A stretch of 64,000 nt of DNA from Geodermatophilus bullaregiensis (GCF_016907675.1 NZ_JAFBCJ010000001.1:4216001-4280000); one strand, 5' to 3'. Numbered from the stretch's first letter, positions 25,936-36,018 are shown. The notes: generated from the letters alone by a model not told the origin. Program-made: numbers and translations.

Positions 25936-26586
25936 GTGGACGAGGGACAGATCCGCGCCGCCGTCGGATCCGAGCGGCTCGGCCTGGCCGACTTCTTGGA
26001 CGACCTGGAGGAGGCGGAGTGGGCCGTGCGGTCGCTGTGTCCGGACTGGACCGTCCGTGAGGTGGTCGCCCACCTGACCATCCCGACCCGGACCAGCCTG
26101 CCCGGCATGGTCGTCGGGATGCTCAAGGCACGCGGCGACTTCCACCGCATGACCTCCACGGGCGCTCGCGCGCGGGCAGCCGCCTCCACTCCGGCGCAAC
26201 TGACCCAGCAGCTGCGGGAGAGCGCCGGATCGGCCCGCCGCATGCCCGGCAGCGGCCCGATGGCCCCGCTGATCGACGTCCTCGTGCACGGACAGGACAT
26301 CGCCCGTCCGCTCGGGCGCCGGCGCCCGATGCCCGCCGAGCCCGCGACCGCCGCACTCGCGTTCGTGGCGGGCGTCGCCTTCTACGGCGGGCCCGTGCGC
26401 CTGGCCGGCCTCGTGCTCGTGGCCACCGACACCGGCCACACCTTGGGGGACGGACCCGAGCAGGTGCGTGGGACCACCGACGACCTGCTCCTGGCGGCGA
26501 CCGGCCGACCCGCCGGGCTGGCCGGCCTGTCCGGTGACGGGGTCGCCCGCCTGGCCGGTCGCCTCCCGGCGCCCGTGGCCCGGTGA
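25936..26586 (+). CDS. maleylpyruvate-isomerase/mycothiol-dependent DinB-type protein
   Basis: A 216-aa protein, GTG 25936 with GGAGGAGG close upstream. The N-terminal helical bundle has CPDWTVREVVAHLTIPTR, where Trp-Thr-Val-Arg-(E)-VVAHL is the signature of the mycothiol-binding MDMPI_N family. The second metal-type His lies in LIDVLVHGQDIARPLG. It likely carries out a mycothiol-dependent isomerase or transferase reaction, substrate unknown. Its stop overlaps the ATG of a broken methyltransferase. Confidence 0.83.
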   Translation: MDEGQIRAAVGSERLGLADFLDDLEEAEWAVRSLCPDWTVREVVAHLTIPTRTSLPGMVVGMLKARGDFHRMTSTGARARAAASTPAQLTQQLRESAGSARRMPGSGPMAPLIDVLVHGQDIARPLGRRRPMPAEPATAALAFVAGVAFYGGPVRLAGLVLVATDTGHTLGDGPEQVRGTTDDLLLAATGRPAGLAGLSGDGVARLAGRLPAPVAR

Positions 26587-26880
26587 ACGGCGCCGGTCCA
26601 GACCGCTGGTCAGCCGTCGCGGCGGAGTGGGACCGGTCGTGGGGCGGTGTCGCGCTACCGGGATGGCGTGCGACTCTCGACGCCACGGGCATCGGCCCCG
26701 GCCGACGGGTGCTCGACGTCGGTGCGGCAGCGGGAACCTCCTCGCCCACCTGGACGCGCTGCACTTCGCCACGGTCCCGTTGCACGCACTCGCCGAACTG
26801 GTCCGGGTGGCGGCACCGGTTGCGCTCGTCCTCGGCCCGATTGGCGGTGGCCACGAATGGTCGAGGTGCCCTCGGCGGCA
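26583..26880 (+). pseudogene. SAM-dependent methyltransferase, internally deleted
   Basis: Starts ATG 26583 overlapping the preceding stop. The first ~50 residues are a normal methyltransferase N-terminus ending in motif I (GPGRRVLDVGAAAGT). The frame then shifts, and a later piece (NLLAHLDALHFATVPLHALAELVRVAAPVALVLGPIGG) appears in another frame near 26745-26860. The SAM-binding middle is deleted. The region on to 27110 contains no intact gene. Confidence 0.6.
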
Positions 26881-27112
26881 CCCGACGACGACGTCCTCGT
26901 CCGTGCCGTCCTGCCGGGCGAGGGCACATCCGATTCGCCGTCGGGCGCTACCGCCGACGACCACGCCTGCAGCAGACGCCCGTGGCGGCCCGTTCGGGAA
27001 CCCCCACTGGCGTCGACGTGGCGTCCTGTCCCGGTCGGCCATCGCCGTACCGCAGGGGGTCCTCCAGCGGCACGCAGGGGGATCGACGCGGCCCCGTTGG
27101 ACGCCGGCGGTC

Positions 27113-27262
27113 AGGCCAGCCCGGTCCTGCCGTCGGTGAGTTCGCGGAGGACGTCCGCGTGACCAGCGTGCCGTGCGGTCTCCCCGACCATGTGCACGTG
27201 GATCCAGCGAAGGGAGACCTGGCCGAGCAGCGGATGCGGTACCGCGTGGTCCAGGTCCGGAG
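27113..27262 (-). pseudogene. DUF664/DinB family C-terminal fragment
   Basis: On the reverse strand ~47 residues read [20 protein letters not shown] then [16 protein letters not shown] and a TGA. This is the C-terminal His motif ([14 protein letters not shown]) of DUF664 mycothiol-transferase proteins, compare the intact paralogue at 37369. No N-terminal part is present. Confidence 0.65.
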
Positions 27263-27274
27263 ACCGCGGTGGTG

Positions 27275-27550
27275 AGGCCTGGCGCGCCTACGGACTGGTG
27301 GTCTTCGCAGGGTTGTTCGCGCTGCTGGCCTGGCGGCCCCTGGGTTACCGCGGCGTGTGGGAGCTCGTCATCTTCCACAAGGTCGCCGTGACCACCACGG
27401 CGCTGTCCTAGGCCTCCGGTGAGCGGGCCGTCGACACAGGGACGATGCTCGTGGGGGACGGCGCCCTGTCGGCCATCCTGCTCATGGCCTACCTCAGCTG
27501 CCGAGGGTGGCGTGCCTGGCATCAGCCGTACCGTCCGGACGTCGTCCCGT
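27275..27550 (+). pseudogene. membrane protein fragment with in-frame stop
   Basis: A forward frame reads [20 protein letters not shown] and VWELVIFHKVAVTTTALS, then TAG at 27409-27411, and continues in the same frame to MLVGDGALSAILLMAYL. The hydrophobic segments on both sides suggest a DoxX-like small membrane protein that lost its N-terminus and gained a stop. The 27550-27774 stretch contains nothing recognised. Confidence 0.5.
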
Positions 27551-27774
27551 CGTTCCCGTGGGCCGAACCCACTACGGGGGCGTCGCCCACCCAGCGCGAC
27601 CCGGCGCTGCCTGTCTCCCAGGGATCCCTCAACGGTGCAGCCGAGGGGTCGGCGAGGTCGGGCGGCGGGCCGGAGGCGCCGGCGGACCCCGGCGACCGCG
27701 AGCCTGCTCGGGGCTCCGTGCCCTAGAGTCCGCCTGCCCGAGTGCGTGCTCCCCGGCTGTCTGCAGAGGTGACG

Positions 27775-28515
27775 ATGCCCATCAGTCTGGAGGCGCTCGA
27801 GCCGGCGCCGGCGGGTTTCGACGCCTGCGCCTCGTGCGCCTACCGGATCGCGGGGACTCCGGCCATCTGCTTCGCGTGCACCGTCGACGGCGGCGCGGCA
27901 TCCGACGGCCTGGTGTGCGACGTCTGCGGTCAGGTCGTGGATGAGCGGGGCTCGTGCCCCAACACTGTGTGCGGCTTCGACGACCGCTACTTCTCCCGCC
28001 TGTACACCGTGTCGGGCAGGGCGGAGGAGATGTGGAGCGCGATCTACCGGTACAAGTACGGGGATGAGCGCGACCTGGCCGAGGTCCTCGGGCGCATCCT
28101 CGTCGGCTTCCTCGAGGACAACCGCGAGGAGCTGGCCGGCTACGACCTGATCACGACCGGCGCCATCTACGTCGGTCCGCGAGCGCAGCGGCTGTGGGAC
28201 TACCTGCAGGTGATCGTCGAGGCGGCCCGGCGTGACGGGCCGGGCTGGCCCTTCGTGCCGGGCCTCATCGCCAAGTCGGGACCCACCGGGCGGTTCCTCG
28301 GCATCAGCCCGGCGGAGCGCCAGAGGATCGCCGAGGGCGAGTTGCGTGCCGCGCTGTCGGTCCCCGAGCCCGAGCGGGTCGTGGGACGGCGGATCCTGGT
28401 CTTCGACGACGTGTACTCGGAGGGGTTCTCCCTGCGGGAGATGGCGCGAGTGCTGCGGGCAGCCGGCGCGGCCGAGGTGGCCGGCCTGGTCTTCGCCCGC
28501 CGCAAGGGCGGCTGA
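27775..28515 (+). CDS. ComF-like phosphoribosyltransferase-fold protein with zinc ribbon
   Basis: A 246-aa protein. The N-terminal ~65 residues carry Cys pairs CASC, CFAC, CDVC and a CPNTVC, i.e. one or two zinc ribbons. Residues ~85-240 form a phosphoribosyltransferase fold whose PRPP-loop-like motif is RRILVFDDVYSEGFSLREMA. The order resembles ComF/GntX proteins, though the linker is longer. The substrate is unknown; PRTase-fold proteins of this kind are often regulators or DNA-uptake accessories. A strong hairpin terminator follows 30 bp after the stop. Confidence 0.75.
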   Translation: MPISLEALEPAPAGFDACASCAYRIAGTPAICFACTVDGGAASDGLVCDVCGQVVDERGSCPNTVCGFDDRYFSRLYTVSGRAEEMWSAIYRYKYGDERDLAEVLGRILVGFLEDNREELAGYDLITTGAIYVGPRAQRLWDYLQVIVEAARRDGPGWPFVPGLIAKSGPTGRFLGISPAERQRIAEGELRAALSVPEPERVVGRRILVFDDVYSEGFSLREMARVLRAAGAAEVAGLVFARRKGG

Positions 28516-28544
28516 AGCGCCGGGCCGCGGCGTCCCGCCGGCTG

Positions 28545-28573
28545 AGCCGGGCGAGCGAGCCGCTCGCCCGGCT
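28545..28573 (+). terminator. hairpin terminator after the PRTase-like gene
   Basis: A perfect 13-bp stem AGCCGGGCGAGCG / CGCTCGCCCGGCT with a 3-nt loop lies 30 bp after the stop codon. No U-tract follows. Confidence 0.7.
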
Positions 28574-28799
28574 GGACCGTGGGGGGCGATCGCGCCGGAC
28601 CCGGCGGCGACCTCTCGGGCAGGTGGAGCGTGAACCGGCCGCGGTGCGGCGGAGACGGACCACAGCCCGTCGTCCGCGGTGGGGCACCGTGCCGCTCGGC
28701 GCAGCAGCGACCGCAGGTGCCTCCGCGCCGCAGCACTGGACCGCGCGGTGGGGAACGCTGTCCCGGCGGGGCCGCGGGGGCTCCCGAGGGGAGGACCTG

Positions 28800-29510
28800 G
28801 TGGCGACGGAGTTGTACCTGGTGCGGCACGGCGAGGCCGTGGCGAACGTCGAACCGGTGATCGGCGGGATGCGTGGCGACGCGGGCCTCACTGCTCGGGG
28901 ACGGGACCAGGCCCGCCTGCTCGAGGAACGGCTGGTGGACCGGCCCCTGCACGCCGACCGGCTCGTGGCCAGCACCCTGCCGCGGGCGCTGGAGACCGCC
29001 GAGTACGTCGCGAGGGCGCTGGGCCTGCCCGTGCAGCACGACGACGGGCTGCACGAGCTGCGTCCCGGGGAGGCCGACGGGCTGACCGTGGAGCAGTGGC
29101 GGGCTCGGTACCGCGGCGGCGAGGAGCCTCCGGGGACGCGGGACCCCTACCGGGCGTTCTCCCCGGGGGGCGAGAGCTGGGCGACGTTCCTGGCCCGCGC
29201 GGGCGGCGCGCTGTCCCGTCTGGTCGCCCGGCACCGGGACGAGACGGTGGTGGCGGTGTGCCACGCGGGGGTCGTGGAGGCGTCGTTCGCGCTGGCGTTC
29301 GGCCTGGGCGCGAGCGGCAACCGGGTGGACTGCGCGCCGCTGAACACCAGCCTCACCCACTGGCGGCACCGGCTCTCGTCCGCCGGCGAGCCGGAGTGGA
29401 CGCTGGTCTCGTTCAACGACGCCGACCACCTGACCGGCAGCGGCCTGCCGGCCGCTCCGCCGCGTGACGCCGTGCCGCTCCCCGGGGAGGACCCTGCCGC
29501 GGAGACGTGA
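28800..29510 (+). CDS. histidine phosphatase (phosphoglycerate-mutase family)
   Basis: A 236-aa protein from GTG 28800 with GAGGGGAGGA upstream. The catalytic motif ELYLVRHGEAVAN gives the phospho-accepting His (RHG) near residue 10. The second active-site region is VVAVCHAGVVEASFA, and the acidic donor lies in HELRPGEADGL. Family members dephosphorylate small metabolites or proteins; the substrate here is unknown. The frame extends upstream, but that part is Arg-rich and without a start signal. It stands alone. Confidence 0.9.
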   Translation: MATELYLVRHGEAVANVEPVIGGMRGDAGLTARGRDQARLLEERLVDRPLHADRLVASTLPRALETAEYVARALGLPVQHDDGLHELRPGEADGLTVEQWRARYRGGEEPPGTRDPYRAFSPGGESWATFLARAGGALSRLVARHRDETVVAVCHAGVVEASFALAFGLGASGNRVDCAPLNTSLTHWRHRLSSAGEPEWTLVSFNDADHLTGSGLPAAPPRDAVPLPGEDPAAET

Positions 29511-29927
29511 GCAGCCGCCCTCCGGGCGCCGTGCGCCCGGTCGGCCACCTGCTGCGAACGAGCGCGCTGTGGTGGCCGAGACGGGGGAGCGTCCCTGCGC
29601 TGGTGCGGGCCGTCGCGCACCGGCGGTGCCGCAGGGCCGGAGGGCCGAGCAGGGACCGTGGCCGGGTGCCACCGTCCAGTCGGTGGGCCAGCTGACGCCC
29701 TGGACGTGCCTCACCGGCCTGCCGTCGGCGAACACCGCAGTCAGACCCTCCGTGGGCCTGCCCCGCCGGGTGCCGTCCTACGTCCGCGCGGCGCAGCGGG
29801 CGCGCTGCCGGCTCGGCTGGGTCGTGGCCAGGCAGGCCCTCGCGAGGAGTCCGGGTGACACACGGGAGACGGTCCTGGGAGGCGAGGCAGGCGTGGAGCG
29901 GACACGGCGATCGGCCGCAGCGGGCGC
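29511..29927. other. gene-free stretch
   Basis: About 417 bp between the phosphatase stop and the convergent oxidoreductase stop. Open frames exist on both strands because of high GC, but none has a start signal or family features. I see no clear regulatory element. Confidence 0.5.
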
Positions 29928-30917
29928 TCAGCCGCCGGCGCTCCCGCCCGTGAGGCGCACCGGCGTACCCTCCCGGGCGGAGCGATCGGCGGCGCAGGCC
30001 AGGGCGTGCGAGCGCAGTGCCTCGGAGTACGGGACGCGGGTCCGAGGCGCCCGGCCGAGCAGGACGTCGACGAACTCGCGGTCCTCGGCGGCGATCGGGT
30101 CCTGCTCCGAGCGCAGCACCTCCGTGCCGTCCCCCGTCCCCACCAGGAGCTCGTGGTCGGTCAGGCCGCGCTCGGAGACCTCCAGCACGCGGCCTTCCGC
30201 GACGACGTGCAGCGCGACCCGGTGCCGCCCGCCCAGGACGCGCGCCGAGGAGATGCTCCCGACCGCGCCGGAGGCGAACCGCAGGAGCGACGAGGCGGCC
30301 GTGGGGACGTCCTCCACCCCCTCGGGAGCGGCCCGCTCGGCCGCGGTGACGCTCTCGACCGCGCCGGCGAGGTGGCGGGCCAGGTCGAAGATGTGCGTGG
30401 TCTGCTCGATCACCTGGCCGCCGGAGTACGCCCGCTGCGGCCACCACGGCACGCGCGGCGTCCTGTCCCACCAGTAGCCCGTCACCAGCTGGGCGGGCGT
30501 CTCGGCGAGCAGCTGCGCGGCCCGCTCGACGACGTCGAGGTGTCGCCAGTGGTACCCGACGGCGGTGGTCAGCCCGGCGCCGGCCAGCCGGTCGGCGATC
30601 TCCTGCGCGGTCGACAGGTCCAGCGCCAGGGGCTTCTCCACGAAGAACGGCAGCCCGCGGGCGATGGCAGCGGCTTCCAGGGGGCCGTGCGCGAACGGCG
30701 GCACACACAGCCAGACCGCGTCCAGCTCCTCGGCCTCCAGCAGGTGCAGACCGTCGCCGTAGGGGCGGGCGCCGTACCGGGCGGCGACCTGAGCCGCGCG
30801 CTCCGGCTGCGTGTCGGCGACCGCGACGACCTGTACGTCCGCCATCCCCGCGAGCGCCTGCAGGTGTCTCCCGGCGATGAAGCCGCTGCCCACACAGGCC
30901 ACCCGTAGCCGCGTCAC
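29928..30917 (-). CDS. Gfo/Idh/MocA-family oxidoreductase
   Basis: A 329-aa NAD(P)-dependent sugar/inositol-type dehydrogenase. The Rossmann motif VGSGFIAGRHLQAL is near the start, with the characteristic FFVEKPLALD (catalytic Lys of the EKP motif) and a C-terminal alpha/beta domain (AYSGGQVIEQTTHIFDLARH). It overlaps the glycosyltransferase gene by ATGA and lies downstream of it in the same operon. Together they may build or modify a surface sugar or glycolipid. Substrate not identifiable. Confidence 0.9.
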   Translation of the reverse strand: MTRLRVACVGSGFIAGRHLQALAGMADVQVVAVADTQPERAAQVAARYGARPYGDGLHLLEAEELDAVWLCVPPFAHGPLEAAAIARGLPFFVEKPLALDLSTAQEIADRLAGAGLTTAVGYHWRHLDVVERAAQLLAETPAQLVTGYWWDRTPRVPWWPQRAYSGGQVIEQTTHIFDLARHLAGAVESVTAAERAAPEGVEDVPTAASSLLRFASGAVGSISSARVLGGRHRVALHVVAEGRVLEVSERGLTDHELLVGTGDGTEVLRSEQDPIAAEDREFVDVLLGRAPRTRVPYSEALRSHALACAADRSAREGTPVRLTGGSAGG

Positions 30918-32056
30918 GACCGGCTCCCGGTCAGCGCCGGCTGGGTCGACGCCCGCAGCAGCCCGTCGTAGACCGCCGCGGTGTCCGCCGCCATCCGGTC
31001 CCGGGTGAACCCGGCCAGGTACCGGCGGCGCCCGGCGGCGCCCTGCCGGCGGCGCAGCCCCGGGTCGGCGATCAGCGCCGCGAGCGCGGCGCCGAGCTCG
31101 GCCGGGCGTCCGAACGGCACCAGCGCTCCGGTCACGCCGTCCACGACCACCTCCTCACTGCCGACCACGCGGGTGGCCACCACCGGCAGCCCGGCCTCCA
31201 TCGCCTCCAGCGCGGCCAGGGACATCCCCTCGTACCTCGACGGCAGGACGAACACGTCGGCTGCGGCCAGCAGCAGCCGGGCGTCGGGACGGTGCCCGGC
31301 GAACTGCACGGCGGAGGCCACACCGAGTGCACACGTCCGCTCGACGAGCGCCTCCCGCAGCGGCCCGTCGCCGAGCAGGACGACCGCCAGCTGCGGGAAG
31401 CGGGCGACCAGATCCGGCACCGCGTCGACCAGCTGCCACTGGGCCTTCATGTGGGTGAGCCTGCCCACGGTCAGCACCACCGGCTGCTCCGCGTCCAGCC
31501 CCAGGGCGCGCCGTGCCTCCGCCCGCGGCATCCGCCGGGCCAGCGGGGCGATCCCGTTCGCCACCGTGGTGAAGAGCTCAGCCGGCACCCCGATCCGCTC
31601 GTACGTCCGGCGCAGGCCGGTGGAGACCGCGATGAGCCGGTCCACCGGCGCGATCGCGGAGAAGTAGGCCTGCCGCCTGCGCGGGGAGGAGAGCGCGTAG
31701 GGCAGGTGCTGGGTCTGCACCACCACGGCGCACCCGGCGCTCCGGCCCAGCCGGACCCCGTCCCAGTTCTCGCTGCCGGTCCCGACGTGGCAGTGGAAGA
31801 CGTCGGCCGGGTGCGCCGCGAGGAACCCGGTGACCCGGGGCCCGAACCGCGGGTCGCGCGGAGACGGCAGCGGCAACGTGGCGGCGCCCAGCTCGGTGGC
31901 CCGGTCCAGCAGCCACTGCGTCCTGGGGAGCGCGCGCGCCATCAGGGACACGTCCACCGTGCCGGCGAACGCGGCGACGAGGTCGAGCACGTGCGCCCCC
32001 ATGCCCGAGGGGTCCGTCGAGGGCGTGTAGAAGCAGATCGAGCGAGGTCCGGCCAT
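30914..32056 (-). CDS. GT4 family glycosyltransferase
   Basis: A 380-aa GT-B-fold enzyme. The N-terminal domain starts RSICFYTPSTDPSGMGAHVL. The C-terminal donor-binding domain has LTVGRLTHMKAQW, FAGHRPDARLL and PSRYEGMSLAALEAMEAGLP, the E-x7-E nucleotide-sugar motif of GT4. Start ATG 32056 is chosen because GGAGG precedes it by about five bases; GTG 32068 is an alternative. Coupled to the Gfo/Idh gene. It likely transfers an activated sugar to a lipid or polysaccharide; the acceptor is unknown. Confidence 0.9.
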   Translation of the reverse strand: MAGPRSICFYTPSTDPSGMGAHVLDLVAAFAGTVDVSLMARALPRTQWLLDRATELGAATLPLPSPRDPRFGPRVTGFLAAHPADVFHCHVGTGSENWDGVRLGRSAGCAVVVQTQHLPYALSSPRRRQAYFSAIAPVDRLIAVSTGLRRTYERIGVPAELFTTVANGIAPLARRMPRAEARRALGLDAEQPVVLTVGRLTHMKAQWQLVDAVPDLVARFPQLAVVLLGDGPLREALVERTCALGVASAVQFAGHRPDARLLLAAADVFVLPSRYEGMSLAALEAMEAGLPVVATRVVGSEEVVVDGVTGALVPFGRPAELGAALAALIADPGLRRRQGAAGRRRYLAGFTRDRMAADTAAVYDGLLRASTQPALTGSRS

Positions 32057-32308
32057 CCACGCCTCCACGACGTACCGCTGGAGGCGAGGAAACTATCGGC
32101 TGACCTCGTCGGACGCATGCCAGAGCGCCGACGGACCGCTCGCGCCGACTCCGCCGCCGCCCGGGTCGTGGACCGCGAGCCCGGTGGCCACGGTCGCCGG
32201 ACCCGCCCGCTGACGCGTGTCCTGCGGGCCCGCCCGGTCCGTGGTGGGCGGCGACCGCGCGAAGCCACGGGTGAGCCGGACGGACAGGCAGACGCGCTGG
32301 TCGATGCG

Positions 32309-32336
32309 TGGAGTGGGTGACCGGGATCGAACCGGA
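32309..32336 (-). other. tRNA-like 3' end fragment
   Basis: Read on the reverse strand this is TCCGG-TTCGATC-CCGGT followed by CACCCAC-T-CCA: a T-arm (four of five pairs), acceptor 3' strand, discriminator and CCA. It resembles the end of a tRNA-Gly. No matching 5' half, D-arm or anticodon arm lies next to it, so it is not a tRNA gene. It may be an attachment-site remnant. The surrounding 32057-32436 contains no gene. Confidence 0.4.
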
Positions 32337-32436
32337 CGGCAACGGGGACAGCAGAGCGAGACGGACGACGGTGGATGCGGCTGACCTGTGACCTGGGAGA
32401 GCAGTACGACCGCGGACGATCGTGGCCGCGGTCGTG

Positions 32437-33216
32437 TCATCGACTGCGGGGGAAGAGCGTGCTGAGTCCGAGCGGAGGCCGAAAGGGCTTCCAGGCGCCC
32501 TCGGCGATCCCCAGTCGGTCGGCCAGCACCCACAGGACCGCGGGGTTGACCGCGAGGCCGAGGTGGCTGCCGCGCACTTCCACGTTCTCCCGTCGAGGGC
32601 CCACCTCGTACCGGCACGAGGACCAGTGCACGATGCCGTCGGCTCGCGTGTAGACCGACGTGGCGGGCACGCGCAGGGAGCCGCGCTCGGCCCAGGGCCG
32701 GGGCAGCGCTGCTGCCTGGCGGAGGAGGCCGGTGCCGCCGTCGACGATGCCCGAGGCCGTGCGGACCCAGGGAGCCCATCGCACCACCGGCGTGCCCAGG
32801 GTGACCAGTCCGCGGACGCTGCCCGGCGCGGCTCTGGCCAGTTCGCGCGCGTACAGCCCGCCGAGACTCCAGCCGACCAGGCTGACCCGCCGTCCCGAGG
32901 TGCGGTGCAACCGCTCGAGTCGGTCGCGCAGCGTGTGGACGACGTGGCCCGTCGGTCCCCGGTTGAGGCCCAGACTCCAGCCGGACACGTCGTGGCCGAG
33001 GGCGCGCAGCGCGGTTCGCAGCACCAGGGTGGCGGGGTCGCCGGTCAGCAGACCCGGCAGCACCAGTACCGGGTGGCCGTCTCCGCGGCGGGCGGTGGCG
33101 AGCAACGGCCAGGTGGTCGCGAGGGCGGCGAGGTCCAGTCCCGCCCGCGGCGGCTCGGTGAGGAGCGAGGCCCGTGAGGGGAGACGCGTGACGGCAGGCA
33201 CCCGGACAGCATCCAC
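32437..33216 (-). CDS. alpha/beta-fold hydrolase (lipase-like)
   Basis: A 259-aa serine hydrolase starting at GTG 33216. The oxyanion-side strand [14 protein letters not shown] is followed by the nucleophile elbow [15 protein letters not shown] (G-x-S-x-G) and [12 protein letters not shown] late Asp region (TRADGIVHW) and a His ([12 protein letters not shown]) complete the triad. It resembles PGAP1-like/lipase class enzymes. No signal peptide. It is convergent with nothing and divergent from the broken FepC-type ATPase. Confidence 0.82.
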   Translation of the reverse strand: MDAVRVPAVTRLPSRASLLTEPPRAGLDLAALATTWPLLATARRGDGHPVLVLPGLLTGDPATLVLRTALRALGHDVSGWSLGLNRGPTGHVVHTLRDRLERLHRTSGRRVSLVGWSLGGLYARELARAAPGSVRGLVTLGTPVVRWAPWVRTASGIVDGGTGLLRQAAALPRPWAERGSLRVPATSVYTRADGIVHWSSCRYEVGPRRENVEVRGSHLGLAVNPAVLWVLADRLGIAEGAWKPFRPPLGLSTLFPRSR

Positions 33217-33274
33217 GGCGCCGGACGGTCCGTCCGCAGGCCGTCCACAGCAGACCCGCCCGGGCGGTGGGGCC

Positions 33275-33690
33275 CTGGAGGCGACCCGGACGACGGAGCT
33301 GGCCGACCGGGCCGTGGACGAGCTCTCCGGCGGGCAGCGCCGGCGGTGTGGATCGCCATGGCGCTGGCCCAGCAGACCGATCTGCTGCTCCTCGACGAGC
33401 CGACGACGTTCCTCGACGTGAGCCACCGGATCGAGGTCCTGGACCTGCTCACCGACCTCAACCGGTCACGCGGCACCACCGTCGTCATGGTGCTGCACGA
33501 CCTCAACATGGCCGCCCGCTACGCCGACCACCTGGTCGCGCTGACGTCCGGGCGGGTCCACGCGACGGGTGGGCCGCAGCAGGTGCTCACCGAGGAGAGC
33601 GTGCGCGCCGTGTTCGGCCTGGACAGCCGGATCATCACCGATCCCACGTCGGGCCGGCCCCTCGTGCTGCCCATCGGCCGCCACCACACG
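33275..33690 (+). pseudogene. FepC-type siderophore ABC ATPase, C-terminal fragment, frameshifted
   Basis: The signature [11 protein letters not shown] is in one frame (ending ~33350). The rest ([42 protein letters not shown]) is in another, offset by one missing G at ~33350 (CGGTGTGG where CGGGTGTGG is expected). The Walker A half is absent. The C-terminal end ([17 protein letters not shown]) is typical of Fe3+-siderophore ATPases. No permease or binding protein is nearby. The gene is dead by truncation. Confidence 0.75.
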
Positions 33691-34055
33691 CGGCGCCGGC
33701 CGCTGCCCTGCGCGGCGAGTCGGTGGGGGATCCCTCGCGGGACGGGCACCTCGCGCGGTCCAGCGCCGAGGGCGTCACCGCCGACGGTCCCCCTGCGGGA
33801 CCGCCACGCCCTCGGTGCGGGTGACGGGTGCGGGGGTCGCCGCGGGGTGACTCCCCGCCGCTGCGGCGAGAGGTCGCGAGAACCCCGTTGCCCGGCGCGG
33901 CCCCGACGCGCCACGCTCGTCGCGTGCAGCAGCTCCTCTTCCTCTAGGACCGGCCCAGGCCGCACCCCCGACGCTGTCGACGTCCCGGGGTGCGTCCGCG
34001 TGCCCCGCGCCGCCCGTCCGGGCGTCGCGTCCCGCCTCGAGGAAGGACTGCCCCC
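33691..34055. other. gene-free stretch
   Basis: About 365 bp. The ATPase fragment's frame runs on without family resemblance to 34068. I see no other gene and no convincing regulatory site before the glycosyltransferase start. Confidence 0.45.
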
Positions 34056-35192
34056 GTGCACCTGCTGATGGTCGGTACCACCGCCCCGAGCCACGTCTAC
34101 CCCGGCCTCGCCGTCATCGCCGAGCTCGTCCGCCGCGGCCACCGCGTCACCTACGCCGTCGGGGAGCGCCTCGCTCCGCTGGTCGCGCCCACGGGTGCCG
34201 ACGTGCTCGCGCACCGCTCGCTGCTGCCCACCGCGGACGAGCACTGGCCACAGGACGTGGCCCAGGCGCGCCACGTGTTCCTCGACGAGCAGGCGGCGGT
34301 GCTGCCGCTGCTGGAGGAGCAGGCGAGGCCCGATGCGGTGCTCTACGACATCGGCGGCTACGCCGGCCGCGTGGCCGCGCGGCGCTGGGACGTCCCCGCC
34401 GTGCAGCTGAGCCCGGCGTACGTCGCCTGGGACGGCTACGAGGAGGACATGGCCGAGCACGAGGCGGCGGTGGCGGCCGGCCCCAGCGGGCGGCGGTTCG
34501 CCGCGGCGCTGCGGGACTGGCTCGACGCGCACGGGGTGACCGACGACGGCGAGGCGTTCGTGGGCCGGCCGTCGGCGTGCGTCGTCCTGGTGCCGCGGGT
34601 GCTGCAGCCGCACGCCGACCGGGTCGACCCCGACCGCTACGTCTTCGCCGGACCGTGCCCCGACCCGTCGCGGCTGACCGGCTGGGCGCCACCACCCGGC
34701 GACGACCGGCCGCTGGTCTACGTCGGCCTGGGCACGGCCTACACCGACCGCCCTGACCTCTACCGACTGTGCCTGCAGGTCCTCGGCGAGGACCACCGCG
34801 TGGTCCTCGCCAGCGGCAAGGTCGACCCGGCCGACCTCGGCCCGCTGCCGCGGGGAGCGGTGGTGGCGCGGGTGCAGCCGCAGCTGGACGTCCTGGCGCA
34901 CGCCGACCTGTTCGTCACCCACGCGGGGATGGGCGGCGCGGGGGAGGCCCTCTGGTACGGCGTGCCGACGGTCGCCGTCCCGCAGGCGGTCGACCAGTTC
35001 CTCAACGCCGAGACCCTCGAGCGCATCGGTGCGGGTGTCCGGCTGGGGGCCGTCGAGCCGGTCGCGCTGCGCTCGGCCGTCGCTGCCGCGCGGGCCTGCG
35101 CCGGCCGGGCGCGGGCGCTGCGGGGCGAGGTGCGTGCCACCGGCGGGCCCGTCCCCGCGGCCGACGCCGTCGAACGCCTCGCCGCCGGCTGA
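34056..35192 (+). CDS. MGT/GT1-family glycosyltransferase
   Basis: A 378-aa GT-B enzyme of the macrolide-glycosyltransferase type. GTG 34056 has GAGGAAGGA upstream. N-terminus [23 protein letters not shown] is typical, with an acceptor domain over residues ~1-210. The C-terminal UDP-sugar domain has [37 protein letters not shown] (the THGG-like donor motif) and [12 protein letters not shown]. Such enzymes glucosylate macrolides or other small lipophilic compounds. No biosynthetic genes adjoin, so self-protection or detoxification is plausible. Confidence 0.88.
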   Translation: MHLLMVGTTAPSHVYPGLAVIAELVRRGHRVTYAVGERLAPLVAPTGADVLAHRSLLPTADEHWPQDVAQARHVFLDEQAAVLPLLEEQARPDAVLYDIGGYAGRVAARRWDVPAVQLSPAYVAWDGYEEDMAEHEAAVAAGPSGRRFAAALRDWLDAHGVTDDGEAFVGRPSACVVLVPRVLQPHADRVDPDRYVFAGPCPDPSRLTGWAPPPGDDRPLVYVGLGTAYTDRPDLYRLCLQVLGEDHRVVLASGKVDPADLGPLPRGAVVARVQPQLDVLAHADLFVTHAGMGGAGEALWYGVPTVAVPQAVDQFLNAETLERIGAGVRLGAVEPVALRSAVAAARACAGRARALRGEVRATGGPVPAADAVERLAAG

Positions 35193-35335
35193 GTCGCGAC
35201 GCTCGGACCGCGGCCCGTCCGGGGGCTGCGGGGTGCGGTGGGCCCGACCGCTGCGGTGCGCCCGCCGTACCCCGCACCGCCCGGCCTGCCGCGTCCTCGA
35301 CCGGCCGCGCGCTGCCGGCTGGTCGGTGCGTGCGA

Positions 35336-35721
<386 letters not shown>

Positions 35722-35725
<4 letters not shown>

Positions 35726-36018
35726 GGGTTCGGTTCCTCTCGGTCGATGTGCCACCGGTCGACGATCGAGCGCAGCGGGCTCGTGTCGACGTGGTGGAAC
35801 TTGTAGCGGCCCTGCCGCCGCGTGTGCACCAGGCCGGCCTGTTCGAGGACCGCGAGGTGCTGCGAGACGGCCTGGCGCGAGGAGGCCAGGCCGTGCTTCA
35901 CGGTCAGCCGGCCGCAGAGCTCGAACAGCGTCTGGCCGTCCCTGTCGGTCAGCTCGTCCAGGATGGTGCGTCGCGTCGCGTCACCGATGGCCTTGTACAG
36001 GTCGGCGTCTGCGTCCAC
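35722..36018 (-). CDS. ArsR-family transcriptional regulator
   Basis: A 98-aa winged-helix repressor. ADLYKAIGDATRRTILDELTD opens the domain, with recognition helix SRQAVSQHLAVLEQAGLVHTRRQGRYKFH. Metal-binding Cys pairs of classical ArsR/SmtB are missing (a single Cys, LCGRL), so it is of the non-metal type that pairs with VOC or AHSA1 proteins. It is co-transcribed with and probably controls the VOC gene. A short AT-richer spacer (CAAGTCAACACTTG at 36031-36044, partly palindromic) upstream may be its operator. Confidence 0.9.

Noticed and set aside
28200-29735. A 511-aa minus-strand open frame
   Set aside because: Runs antisense to the PRTase-like and histidine-phosphatase genes, which have intact active-site motifs.
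32309-32385. A complete tRNA gene on the minus strand
   Set aside because: Only the T-arm and acceptor 3' strand fit. There is no D-arm, anticodon arm or 5' acceptor strand.
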